Below, one piece after another: positions 1-8,094 of a stretch of 64,000 nucleotides of DNA. The translations under genes and the position numbers were made by a program. The stretch is from JABACD01 sp047639675. Its GTDB lineage: Bacteria; Planctomycetota; UBA1135; GCA-002686595. How positions within the stretch are numbered: position 1 is the stretch's first letter; each line of letters opens with the position of its first letter. The notes beneath the pieces were generated by a model that saw nothing but the letters and a program-made list of their open reading frames with translations, did not search any database and was not told the origin of the DNA. The stretch is from NCBI GenBank assembly GCA_047639675.1, contig JBLIOI010000010.1:3137-67136 (forward strand), read 5' to 3'.

Positions 1-63
1 ACGGCTTGTTTAGACTTCGACGATCATGAGCGCGACAAATAGATGCGGACCGCAATAAGTCGG

Positions 64-240
64 ATGGCGTGCCCAAGCGAGGCATGTGAGGTCTACGGTA
101 AGTCTGACAGCGGCAACATTGCGCTGCACGGTTACTCCAAGGTGAAGTGGGGGAGACGTCGACGGTATCGCTGCACCGCTTGCGGCAAGACCTTTGGGGC
201 GACATCTGGTACGGCCTACGAACGCCTCCAGCATTCTTGA
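64..240 (+). pseudogene. Transposase N-terminal zinc-ribbon fragment (IS1/InsA-like)
   Basis: A 58-codon reading frame from ATG 64 encodes an N-terminal zinc ribbon: a CPSEAC pair near the start and a CTACGKTF pair about 40 residues later, separated by basic residues (WGRRRRYRC). This layout is that of the DNA-binding head of IS1-type and related transposases. The usual helix-turn-helix and catalytic parts are absent: the frame stops right after YERLQHS, where family members normally continue. I read it as a 3'-truncated transposase fragment left by a rearrangement. It lies 68 bp upstream of fliJ, where a flagellar operon would be expected to carry fliI. The window start is close, so upstream context is unknown. 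Confidence 0.6.
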
Positions 241-308
241 TGGGCTGGAGATGGGGAGTGGTGGCTCGCGGAGGCCCCTTGTATCGCTTACACTCCTGAG
301 GATCTCTA

Positions 309-779
309 ATGAAGCGTTTTCAATTCAAGCTAGCGCGACTCGCTCGTGTGCGTGTCGTCCAGGAGGAGATCGCTCGGGCAGAGTGGCAGGCAGCAGAAAA
401 TTCGGCGCGGATTGCGCGTCAACATCTAGACGCCACGGATCAAAGCATCGTTGGGTCGATCGATTTCCTGCGCGGCCTCCAGAGCCAGCCGAGTTTCGAT
501 CCCAGCGAGATACTCCTGACCCGTGACTCAATCGAACGGCTCGAGGTCGTGCGTGATCAAGCTGCGCTTCGGGTCGATCAAGCCCGTGTTCTTGCAGCAG
601 AGGCACGGCGCCCCTGGCAAGCGGTTCGGACAGAGCTCGAAGGACTAAAACGCCTTGAAGTGAAGGCTCGAACTGATTTCCGCATCGAGAACGAACGCGA
701 GGAAGCCAAGCAAGGCGACGAAGTCGCCATGGAACGCGCTGCCCGCAAGAAGATCATCCAAAGGCGCCACGAAGCATAA
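309..779 (+). CDS. fliJ: Flagellar export protein FliJ (putative)
   Basis: The 156-aa product begins MKRFQFKLARLARVRVVQEE and is almost wholly helical, Arg/Glu/Ala/Gln-rich coiled coil, which matches the start motif, length (about 150 aa) and composition of FliJ. FliJ is the cytoplasmic stalk of the flagellar type III export ATPase and contacts FliI and FlhA. The ATG at 309 is preceded by GAGG at suitable spacing. The next gene begins 25 bp downstream and encodes a membrane-anchored protein. No fliI, fliH or other flagellar gene is visible; both sides carry transposase sequence, so the gene may be an orphan remnant. FliJ sequences are weakly conserved, so the call rests on the N-terminal pattern, length and coiled-coil character. 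A generic coiled-coil protein is the alternative. Confidence 0.65.
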   Translation: MKRFQFKLARLARVRVVQEEIARAEWQAAENSARIARQHLDATDQSIVGSIDFLRGLQSQPSFDPSEILLTRDSIERLEVVRDQAALRVDQARVLAAEARRPWQAVRTELEGLKRLEVKARTDFRIENEREEAKQGDEVAMERAARKKIIQRRHEA

Positions 780-804
780 GCGCCCCCAAGACTAAGAACC
801 AATC

Positions 805-1089
805 ATGAAGAAACCCGTCGCATTCGCCGTCTTCGGCACCGCAGGCCTCGTGCTTTTCATTGGCACCTATGCAGGCATCGCTCTTATCTCAGGCGCTCCT
901 TTACATGAGGTCCGTGGCATCAGCATGTTTGTCGAACCGCCAGAACCCACGGAAGCTGGCAAACAGAAGCTCGAACTCGGAACAACGGGGTCGGATTCGA
1001 TCGCCAGGACAGCCGAGGAAGTTGTCGAGGCTAACGTTGGACTGATTGGTGCCTACACCATTCAAAACCCCTTCTTCGAGGGCTGTTGA
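805..1089 (+). CDS. Short single-span membrane protein, probably 3'-truncated
   Basis: The 94-aa product has one N-terminal membrane segment (about residues 6-30, FAVFGTAGLVLFIGTYAGIAL) followed by a short soluble tail rich in Glu and Thr. It starts 25 bp after fliJ in the same direction. In many flagellar operons fliJ is followed by a MotE-like protein with an N-terminal anchor, a coiled coil and a MgtE-N domain; this product has only the anchor and the beginning of the tail. It ends NPFFEGC and the IS5-type element begins 136 bp further on, so truncation during a rearrangement is likely. The MotE assignment is an inference from position only; no family motif is retained. Confidence 0.4.
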   Translation: MKKPVAFAVFGTAGLVLFIGTYAGIALISGAPLHEVRGISMFVEPPEPTEAGKQKLELGTTGSDSIARTAEEVVEANVGLIGAYTIQNPFFEGC

Positions 1090-1224
1090 TTCTGTAAAAG
1101 CGCTGGGCGTCAAAGCCAGGGGTGGGGGAGGTGTACCTGGCGCAAGGCAGCTAGCCGGGTTCTGCTGATTCTGGCGGGTGAGGGCGAGCCGTTGGATGGG
1201 CTCTTGCGTCTCTCGGGCCGAATA

Positions 1225-2312
1225 GGGGCGTTGGTGCGCTATTCGACCGCCTTCAGACACCCGGGAGGCCCGTTTCTACTGACTCGCCGTTCAGTTTGTC
1301 GATGACTCGGTGATGAACTCCAGAATCCACCCGAAGTACAAGACTCGCTATCGAACTACCAACTGGGCCGAGTACGAACAGGGTTTGGTGCAGCGCGGCG
1401 ACATCACGGTTTGGATCTCGCCGGAAGCTATTAAGGCTTGGGCTGCAAAGCCCCGACGTAGACGTGGCGCTCCTCGAAAGTACTCAGACCTTGCCATCGA
1501 AACGGCGCTGACTCTGCGGGCTGCGTTCCGGTTACCTCTTCGCCAGACGGAGGGCTTCCTTCGATCGTTACTTGCGCTGATGGGCTTATCGCTTGAAGCA
1601 CCGGACCACACGACTTTGTCTCGCCGGAGCTCGAAATTGCGCGTCAACCTCGGAGCCGTTCAACCCAAGTGTCCGATCCACTTGATCATTGATAGCTCCG
1701 GGCTTTCTTTTGTGGGGGAAGGCGAATGGACCGCTGCAAAGCACGGTAGGCGAGGAAAGCGCGGTTGGCGCAAGTTGCATGTTGGCGTCGATGGTGACGG
1801 GCAGATCGTCGCGCAGGTGCTCACCGATAGCGGAGGCGACGATGCCAATACTGGACTTGCGATCATCAAGTCCACGAAAGGTCGGCTTGCGAGCGTCACC
1901 GGCGATGCGGCCTACGACACGGTGGCCATCTACGAGCAGGCTGGGTCGCGTGGGGCAAAGGTAGTCGTGCCTCCAATGCGGTCGGCGTCCGTTTCCAAAC
2001 GAGGGCAAAGGTCCGCTGAACGGGACCGGACGATCAAGCGCGTCAACAAAGTCGGGCGTAGGCGATGGAAGAAGGAGTCGGGCTACCACAGGCAAGGAAC
2101 GGTGGAGAACACCTTCTTTCGATACAAGTCGATCCTCGGCGACAAGCTGCACTCCAGGGGTCTGTCTGCGCAGAAGGCTGAAGTTGCGATCGGATGCAAG
2201 ATCCTCAATCGAATGTTAGGCTGCGGACAACCCAACTCGGTCGCCGTCGCTCGCTGAATAGGCCGATGGTGGGAGAAGCCTCGGCTGAATTCTCTTTATG
2301 CACCAACGCCCC
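1225..2312 (+). mobile_element. IS5-family insertion sequence with terminal inverted repeats
   Basis: The transposase gene is bounded by a matching inverted pair: GGGGCGTTGGTGC at 1225-1237 and its exact reverse complement at 2300-2312. Inside the arms the two ends diverge. The resulting element is about 1.09 kb, normal for IS5-type elements with a single transposase gene. I find no target-site duplication: the bases outside the left end (GGCCGAATA) do not match those outside the right end (AAGGAGAGT). The element may therefore have been involved in a deletion, which fits the truncated neighbours on its left. The 3' end of the large minus-strand gene lies 62 bp beyond the right end. A related but badly truncated transposase start occurs at 61672. 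Confidence 0.7.
1313..2257 (+). CDS. IS5-family DDE transposase
   Basis: This 314-aa protein is a full-length IS5-type transposase. It starts MNSRIHPKYKTRYRTTNW and carries the conserved LPLRQTEGF and DHTTLSRR blocks of the N-terminal DUF4096-like region. The catalytic DDE core follows: Asp in LIIDSSGL near residue 127, Asp in VTGDAAYD near 198, and Glu in GTVENTFFRYK near 265. All three catalytic positions are intact and there is no frameshift, so the enzyme could be active. I use ATG 1313 rather than the in-frame GTG just before it at 1310. It is the only gene of the element bounded by inverted repeats at 1225 and 2312. Confidence 0.9.
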   Translation: MNSRIHPKYKTRYRTTNWAEYEQGLVQRGDITVWISPEAIKAWAAKPRRRRGAPRKYSDLAIETALTLRAAFRLPLRQTEGFLRSLLALMGLSLEAPDHTTLSRRSSKLRVNLGAVQPKCPIHLIIDSSGLSFVGEGEWTAAKHGRRGKRGWRKLHVGVDGDGQIVAQVLTDSGGDDANTGLAIIKSTKGRLASVTGDAAYDTVAIYEQAGSRGAKVVVPPMRSASVSKRGQRSAERDRTIKRVNKVGRRRWKKESGYHRQGTVENTFFRYKSILGDKLHSRGLSAQKAEVAIGCKILNRMLGCGQPNSVAVAR

Positions 2313-2374
2313 AAGGAGAGTGGCCATGCGATGTCTCGGTTCACGCTTGCCAGCAAAAACTCTGGAGGACCCGG

Positions 2375-5300
2375 TCAGCGTTTCAGCGCCCAGACGTTTC
2401 GGTAGTTCACCTTGTTGCCGTGTTCTTGCAACATCAAGGGACCAAGAGGGAACTCGTCGCGGCGCCAACTGGCGGCCGTCGGACCCGGTACTTCGACATC
2501 ATCGTGAATCAGACGGCCGTTGAGCCAAGCAGTGATGCGCGCGTTCTCTGTCTTCTTTCCTTCACTGTCGAAACGCGGTGCTCTGAATTCGATGTCGTAG
2601 TAGGACCAGACTCCCGCGCGGCGGTAGGGGGCTTCGAGCGGCAGAGCAACGCCGTAAATTGAACCGCAGTCGCCCATCTCGGGCTTGAGCCCGTAGGAGT
2701 CGAGCACTTGCAGTTCGTATTGTCCCATGAGGTACACACCGCTATTGCCACGAGCCTGACCCGTGACACCCTGCGCTTCGACGGAGGGTGAGAACTCAAT
2801 GTGGAATAGGGCGTCGCCGAATAGCTCCTTACTGAACAGGTTGCCCGTTCCCGGAGTCACTGTTGCGAAGGCATCCTCGGCCGCCCACTCAGGGGCACGC
2901 TTGTCGGCATGTGTCCAGCTAGACAAATTGCTGTCCTTGAGCAGCACAATCGCTTCGGCGGGAGCGGGGACAGGAGTGTTCGGTCCATGAATTGCCCATT
3001 GGACCCCGCCCAAGAGGTGCGTGCGGAAAGTCGGATCGCTCCACGCTTGAGAGTAGTGGCCCAATGCGGTGTAGAAAACGCGGCCTTCTCCGTAGGGCTT
3101 GCACCAAGCATTGACATAGTCACTGTCGGGGCGAGCTCCTTTCGAGAGGTCGGCTTTTTTTCCGGAGAGGTGTAGCAGGCCGTGCAACGGATAACGGTGG
3201 AAGGTCTCGAACTGATAGACCTCTTCCAACAAGCTCCATTCTTTGCCGAGGTGTTTCGTTGATGGGTGGTTCCCATCTTCAACCACCAAAGTGACTGGCA
3301 TACTCCACGGGTGACCCGCAAAATGCCCGCCAATCATGTCGATGAAGGGGGCGTAGGCGGGAAAGGTATCGGTGGCGCAGTGCACTCCGACAAAGGCTCC
3401 ACCTTCAGCGATCCAGTCGAGGAGTTCATCCACCCGTGCCTCCTCGATCGGCAACATGCCGGTCGTGTAGAACATCACGGCATCAAAGCTCTCCAAGGAC
3501 TTAGCGTTGATCAATGAGCAGTCTTTTGTGGCAACGACCTCGTAACGATCGCCCGCGGCTTCGACCAACCCAGTCTCGGCGGCTGAAAGTTTCTCCGGTG
3601 AGTCGCGGTGAATTGCTGCGTGCTCATAGCCAGCGGAGTGTGTCAGAAAGAGCAAGCGTTCCTTGGGCGGCGTGAAGTCCGAAATCGAAACTTCCGGGAC
3701 CTCGATCAAAGTGTAGTAAGCCATCGAGTGCACGAGACCTTCGCCATTCGCATCGAGGACGCCTTGCGCGTTGAGTTCGTGGACAAAGCCTTTGCGCATT
3801 TCTCCGAGGTGCAAACGCACGCGGCGCTTGCTGATCACCTCGACGCTACTCACTTTGACAGTCTCGGTGTCCAACTCAGGTGAGCCGTAGGCTGCGTGGT
3901 ACTCGTAGGTGTAACTTGTGAGCTGATAGGACGCAGGATCCGCGGCACTCTCGGGCTCAATGTCGGCGGTGAAGGTCAGCTCGAATCCATCCTCGCGCGC
4001 GTTCATCCGCAGGATCTCAAAGGGCATCGATCCGTTCCACGCCACGCGTTGTAGGCCATAACTCTTCTTGCCGATCGAACCCCAGCCACGATCGGTTTGA
4101 CCGACGAACATCGATCCGTCCGGCGCAAAGGCCATACGGTTAACGCCGGAATCAAGGTGTTCAATGAAGGGGAAGCAAGCTCCCTGGTAGTGACCATTCA
4201 CTTGTTCGAGTTCAACACGCATCACCGTGCCATTCATTTGATCTCCAACGAAGAACTGCTCATCGAAGGGGCCAAAGGAGCCGCCTGTCGTGTCGAGCAC
4301 GATGTCGGCTGCGGACTGCCCCATCTTCCTGTAGGGGAACCAGATCGACGCGGGTTGCGGCTTGGGCCACTCGTCAGTTTCCGAATTGAAATCCTCGCGC
4401 CAACGCAGTCCAGCCGGGTGTCCTTGGAAGGAACCCTGCGCCAGGTGCGAGAGCCTGTTGGTTGCGACGTAGTCGCCCTGGTTATCGACGTAGAACATCT
4501 CACCGTCCTTCCACATCCCGATACCGTTGGGCGAACGCAAGCCCGCGCAAACTGGGAGGACTTCGCCCATCGGAGTAATCTTCAAGGCCCAACCTCGCCA
4601 GGGCACGGTTGCCTTGCCCAGTGAGCCGCAGAAGCCAACGTTCAAAGTCACCCAAGCGTTACCGTCCTGGTCGAATTTGGGCCCGAAGGCAAACTCGTGG
4701 TAGTTGCCGGAGACGCCCCAGTCGTTGCAGAAGGATTCATAGAGGTCGGCGCGCCCGTCCCCATCCTCATCGACCAGGCGAGTCAGCTCACCGCGTTGCA
4801 TGGTGTAGAGCGACAGTCCATCGTTCGTTGCACGCCATTCCAAACCGAGTGACTCGTGCAGCCCTTGCGCGAAGGGCACGAACTTTGCAGCGAGGGGCGG
4901 GACGCCGTAGGCGTTCTCAACAGTGAATACATCACCGCGGCGCGTAGAGACCATCGGTGTTCCATCGGGCAGAATGGTCAGTCCACCGACTTCAAGGACC
5001 AGGTCTTGCGGAACGGGCAGAGTGGTCACCGTGTAGTGCGCCCGCTGCCGGCTAACTGGAAAGTCCCGATCGAGCAGGTGATCGAGTTCGACTTCCTGCC
5101 GAATGTCGAGGGCTGGACGGGTTAAGAGTTGGAACTCCCAACCGCCAAGACCGTCGACAATCTTGGCCAGGAGGTCGTTTGTACCCTCTTTGAGGCGCAA
5201 TACAATCGAGTCCTCCAAGGGGTTCAGGCCGCGCGCGACGTCCTTATCGTGGATTAGTTTGCCGTTGAGCCAAAGACGAATTCCATCGTCGCTGCCTAAT

Positions 5301-5737
5301 GTGCAATTCACTACACGATCGTTCGGCGACTCGATGGTTGTGTAGAGATAACCTGTGACCAAGTCGGAAAGTTCCGGATCCTCCCAGGTGTCGAGGTCGA
5401 TCCGGTCACCGACTGTGGCGCCGATCTTGATCCACTTGGCTTGCGTACCCTTCTTACCTTTGTACTCGGCTTCGAGATCGAGCGCTTCGCCGGCGCGCAT
5501 CCTTGCCAGTTCAACTTCTGGCCCGTGGGGAGTCGCCAAGTCGCCCAAGCCATGTCCCGCGTAGGGAAATGGCGTGCACTGATACCAAGCGCCCCAATGC
5601 TCCACTTGCGGAGAAATCACATCCATCATCGCGCTGCGGGTAGCCGCGCGAGATTCAAGTTTGACGTAGGGGATGCCAGCAACGGTATCGCCCTGTAGCA
5701 GCGCGGCGGCGGAGAGTAGTTGGAGTGAAAAGATCAC
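2375..5737 (-). CDS. Secreted sorbosone-dehydrogenase-like / ThuA / DUF1080 multidomain protein
   Basis: I place the start at GTG 5737: it overlaps the stop of the cytochrome gene as GTGA, has GAGGTGG upstream, and begins with a signal-like stretch (IFSLQLLSAAALLQG). The 1120-aa product has, in order, a PA14-like beta-sandwich region (about 60-220, with DDGIRLWLNGKLIHD), a glucose/sorbosone-dehydrogenase-like propeller (about 240-560, with VDEDGDGRADLYE), a ThuA glutamine-amidotransferase-like domain (about 690-925, with GVHCATDTF and GGHFAGHPW), and a C-terminal DUF1080/3-keto-disaccharide-hydrolase-like domain (about 930-1120, with GNSGVYL and LMLQEHGNKVNYRN). Such domains are typical of planctomycete periplasmic carbohydrate catabolism, often working on oxidised (3-keto) sugars beside cytochromes c. 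The role is inferred. Translational coupling to the five-haem protein suggests electrons from a substrate oxidation pass to it. Confidence 0.8.
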   Translation of the reverse strand: MIFSLQLLSAAALLQGDTVAGIPYVKLESRAATRSAMMDVISPQVEHWGAWYQCTPFPYAGHGLGDLATPHGPEVELARMRAGEALDLEAEYKGKKGTQAKWIKIGATVGDRIDLDTWEDPELSDLVTGYLYTTIESPNDRVVNCTLGSDDGIRLWLNGKLIHDKDVARGLNPLEDSIVLRLKEGTNDLLAKIVDGLGGWEFQLLTRPALDIRQEVELDHLLDRDFPVSRQRAHYTVTTLPVPQDLVLEVGGLTILPDGTPMVSTRRGDVFTVENAYGVPPLAAKFVPFAQGLHESLGLEWRATNDGLSLYTMQRGELTRLVDEDGDGRADLYESFCNDWGVSGNYHEFAFGPKFDQDGNAWVTLNVGFCGSLGKATVPWRGWALKITPMGEVLPVCAGLRSPNGIGMWKDGEMFYVDNQGDYVATNRLSHLAQGSFQGHPAGLRWREDFNSETDEWPKPQPASIWFPYRKMGQSAADIVLDTTGGSFGPFDEQFFVGDQMNGTVMRVELEQVNGHYQGACFPFIEHLDSGVNRMAFAPDGSMFVGQTDRGWGSIGKKSYGLQRVAWNGSMPFEILRMNAREDGFELTFTADIEPESAADPASYQLTSYTYEYHAAYGSPELDTETVKVSSVEVISKRRVRLHLGEMRKGFVHELNAQGVLDANGEGLVHSMAYYTLIEVPEVSISDFTPPKERLLFLTHSAGYEHAAIHRDSPEKLSAAETGLVEAAGDRYEVVATKDCSLINAKSLESFDAVMFYTTGMLPIEEARVDELLDWIAEGGAFVGVHCATDTFPAYAPFIDMIGGHFAGHPWSMPVTLVVEDGNHPSTKHLGKEWSLLEEVYQFETFHRYPLHGLLHLSGKKADLSKGARPDSDYVNAWCKPYGEGRVFYTALGHYSQAWSDPTFRTHLLGGVQWAIHGPNTPVPAPAEAIVLLKDSNLSSWTHADKRAPEWAAEDAFATVTPGTGNLFSKELFGDALFHIEFSPSVEAQGVTGQARGNSGVYLMGQYELQVLDSYGLKPEMGDCGSIYGVALPLEAPYRRAGVWSYYDIEFRAPRFDSEGKKTENARITAWLNGRLIHDDVEVPGPTAASWRRDEFPLGPLMLQEHGNKVNYRNVWALKR

Positions 5738-8037
5738 AGGGCCACCTCGAGGATTAGTGTGCAGTCGGAGTTGTTGGATTGAATGCGGTACCACTCTTCA
5801 CCGTCGGCGCCTTTGGCCGGCGAATGTTCAGCGATGCCTTTGACTTGAACGCTGACTATTCGCGCCCCTGGTCGAAACCAGATGACTTCACTTGCGGGCA
5901 AGTTACTGAATGAGTATTCGTGAACAAGTCGAGTGGGTGAACCGTGTGGTGTGATGCGTTCGGTGACGCTCACATCGCCAATGTCGAAGAGGAAGGAGGG
6001 TGCGCCATTCTTGTCCAGGCGGTATCCGCGGAATTCTACGGGAGTGGCAGAATGGGCTTCTGAAGGCCAAGCCGTGGGCTTTTCGCCCATCACGAAGGCT
6101 GGACCGCCGGGATGTGTCCAAAGCACTTGCCCTTCTGCATTCCGGCTCATTCCGCCGCGTCCGGCCCATGCGCCAGAAGCGTCAAGGAAGGCTCCTTGCC
6201 AGACTTCCATCAGGCGAGCGCTGTCTCCGTCGTAGGCGAAGTGGATACCGAGCGGATTGCCTACGGCGATGCCGCGAGTTCCCGCGCTGTTCAGATAGGT
6301 GCGGAAAATGCGCGGGCGGTCGCCCACTTGCAGCACGAGGCTCTTGCCGGGGCTGACACCTTCGGGGGCCGGCATGAACTCACCGAGTGAGAAGTAGGCC
6401 CACATCGCATCGGTCTGCTTGTGGAAATCCCCCGCGTAGGGTTCCGGGAAAACACTGCCGCCGTCCTTCATGAAACTTGGCATGCGCGTTCCGGGTTTGA
6501 TGGCGGCGGGATCCTTCATGTACTCATCGAACCAGGTGTAGCGCAGGCGTGCAGCGAAGTCCGCCATATTCGGTCCCGGGCTTCCGACCGCCGGGAAATC
6601 GCGGAAGCTATGGCAGGAGATACAGGCCCCTGTTTGCATGCCCATCATGCTGCGACCTGCAAGAACCGTGTCGTCATTGACGGTTGGCCACTTTCCGTCG
6701 GTCTCGGGTTTGACACCAGCCTTGCGAGCAAAGAGCTCCGCGAAGTCATGGACAGCTTCGCCATATTGCGGCATGCGCGTCGCGAGGTAGGGCCGCGCTT
6801 GACCACTCTCGAAGAGCACTTCGTTGAACCAACCAGTAGTCAGCTTCGCTCCCACACCATTCAAGTGCGGGGGGAAGCGCCCCTCATCACCCAGGTCAGC
6901 CGATTCGTCAAGAGACGCACAGTAGACCTCTAGTTCCTTAGCGATACCGCCACTGCCGTCGATCTCGTGGCAAGCCTGGCAGTTCAAGCGCGAAGTTTGG
7001 CGTTCCAAGTAGTCGAGCCGTTCATCCGCGAGTTGCGCGTGATTGGCGGCAGTTACGGCCTCTAGCATCAAGCGCGCCAATTGAGGAGCGGGGAAGGTGT
7101 AGTGGGGTCCGCCCCAGTCTTTTCCCGAGAGACATGCTTGGCCGCCATCGCGCCCGTCGATTTGCGCCAAGCTCGGCGCAGGGTGTGACGAGAATTGCAT
7201 CTCACCGACCACGTGACAGGCTTGGCAACCGCGTTCGCTAAAGACGTTGAGTCCGCGCTTGGCGAGGTCTTCGTCGACGGGCATCACTTCCAAGGCGGCG
7301 CCCCACTTGCTCAGTAAGTAATTGGCGAGTAGATCGCTCTCTGCTTGCGTCAAGTTCATGTTCGGCATGCGTCCGTCGCGATGCACGCTGAGCGGATCAC
7401 GCAAGAAACTAGCGAGAGCAGATGGATACCACTTGCCGGCTAGATCGGAGAATTTGCCGAGAATAAATGGGCTTGGAACTTCGCGTGAATAGAGCGGGTC
7501 TTGCTTGACGACTGATGGCGAATCCAAAGCGCCGTGACAATTGACGCAGCCAACCTGGTGGTACAGTTCACGACCCGCAATCTGCACGGCTTCCTCGGAA
7601 GCCACCTGACCACCTGCGGGCTCGCCCAAGCTAGCTAGCCAATGAACCACCGCATTCAGGTCGGCTTGTTCTTCAGCAGACTCTCCGAATAAATCCGGCA
7701 TGGAGGGGCCGCTGCGTAGACTCGCTGGATCCCCAATCCAGCGCTTCATCCAAGCGGCAGAAGCTCGCGAACCCACACCAGCTAAGTCGGGACCAGGTCG
7801 CTTGCCAACGCGCTGCTGATTGGACTCGTCGGGAAGGTGGCAGTTTGAACAACCCCAATGTTCCACGAGCGAACGCAGTTCCGGCGCATTCCCATCCATT
7901 TGGGGAGCGGCCTGAACGGAGGTGTTGATCGCTCCCCCGAGGAGAACAGCCGAGGTTAGTAGAGAACGAAGCCTTGAGCGGCCGAAGAGAGCAAAACCCA
8001 TAGAGATCAGCGCGGGTGGGGGTGGCGGGGGATCCAT
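5734..8037 (-). CDS. Exported five-haem c-type cytochrome
   Basis: The 767-aa protein contains five CXXCH haem-attachment motifs: CSNCH near residue 62, CVNCH near 164, CQACH near 268, CQACH near 351 and CISCH near 471. Met ligand candidates follow in the usual MPxx contexts (GPSMPDL, GRMPNMN, GTRMPSFM). An N-terminal hydrophobic segment (LLTSAVLLGGAINTSVQA) is a signal sequence. I choose ATG 8037, which is preceded by GGGAG at six bases, over the further upstream ATG. The last 250 residues lack haem motifs and look like a beta-rich domain. It is an electron carrier or cytochrome subunit of a periplasmic dehydrogenase; its stop overlaps the start of the ThuA/DUF1080 gene. The start lies 57 bp downstream of the RND pump gene, so it may belong to that transcript. 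Confidence 0.85.
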   Translation of the reverse strand: MDPPPPPPALISMGFALFGRSRLRSLLTSAVLLGGAINTSVQAAPQMDGNAPELRSLVEHWGCSNCHLPDESNQQRVGKRPGPDLAGVGSRASAAWMKRWIGDPASLRSGPSMPDLFGESAEEQADLNAVVHWLASLGEPAGGQVASEEAVQIAGRELYHQVGCVNCHGALDSPSVVKQDPLYSREVPSPFILGKFSDLAGKWYPSALASFLRDPLSVHRDGRMPNMNLTQAESDLLANYLLSKWGAALEVMPVDEDLAKRGLNVFSERGCQACHVVGEMQFSSHPAPSLAQIDGRDGGQACLSGKDWGGPHYTFPAPQLARLMLEAVTAANHAQLADERLDYLERQTSRLNCQACHEIDGSGGIAKELEVYCASLDESADLGDEGRFPPHLNGVGAKLTTGWFNEVLFESGQARPYLATRMPQYGEAVHDFAELFARKAGVKPETDGKWPTVNDDTVLAGRSMMGMQTGACISCHSFRDFPAVGSPGPNMADFAARLRYTWFDEYMKDPAAIKPGTRMPSFMKDGGSVFPEPYAGDFHKQTDAMWAYFSLGEFMPAPEGVSPGKSLVLQVGDRPRIFRTYLNSAGTRGIAVGNPLGIHFAYDGDSARLMEVWQGAFLDASGAWAGRGGMSRNAEGQVLWTHPGGPAFVMGEKPTAWPSEAHSATPVEFRGYRLDKNGAPSFLFDIGDVSVTERITPHGSPTRLVHEYSFSNLPASEVIWFRPGARIVSVQVKGIAEHSPAKGADGEEWYRIQSNNSDCTLILEVAL

Positions 8038-8094
8038 ACTAAACTCCCGTGATCCACGCACCCACGGGGATACTGCTTTTGGGTCCCAGTATTG

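Noticed and set aside
1090..1224. Continuation of the truncated membrane protein into another frame
   Set aside because: No frame after 1089 gives a plausible continuation.
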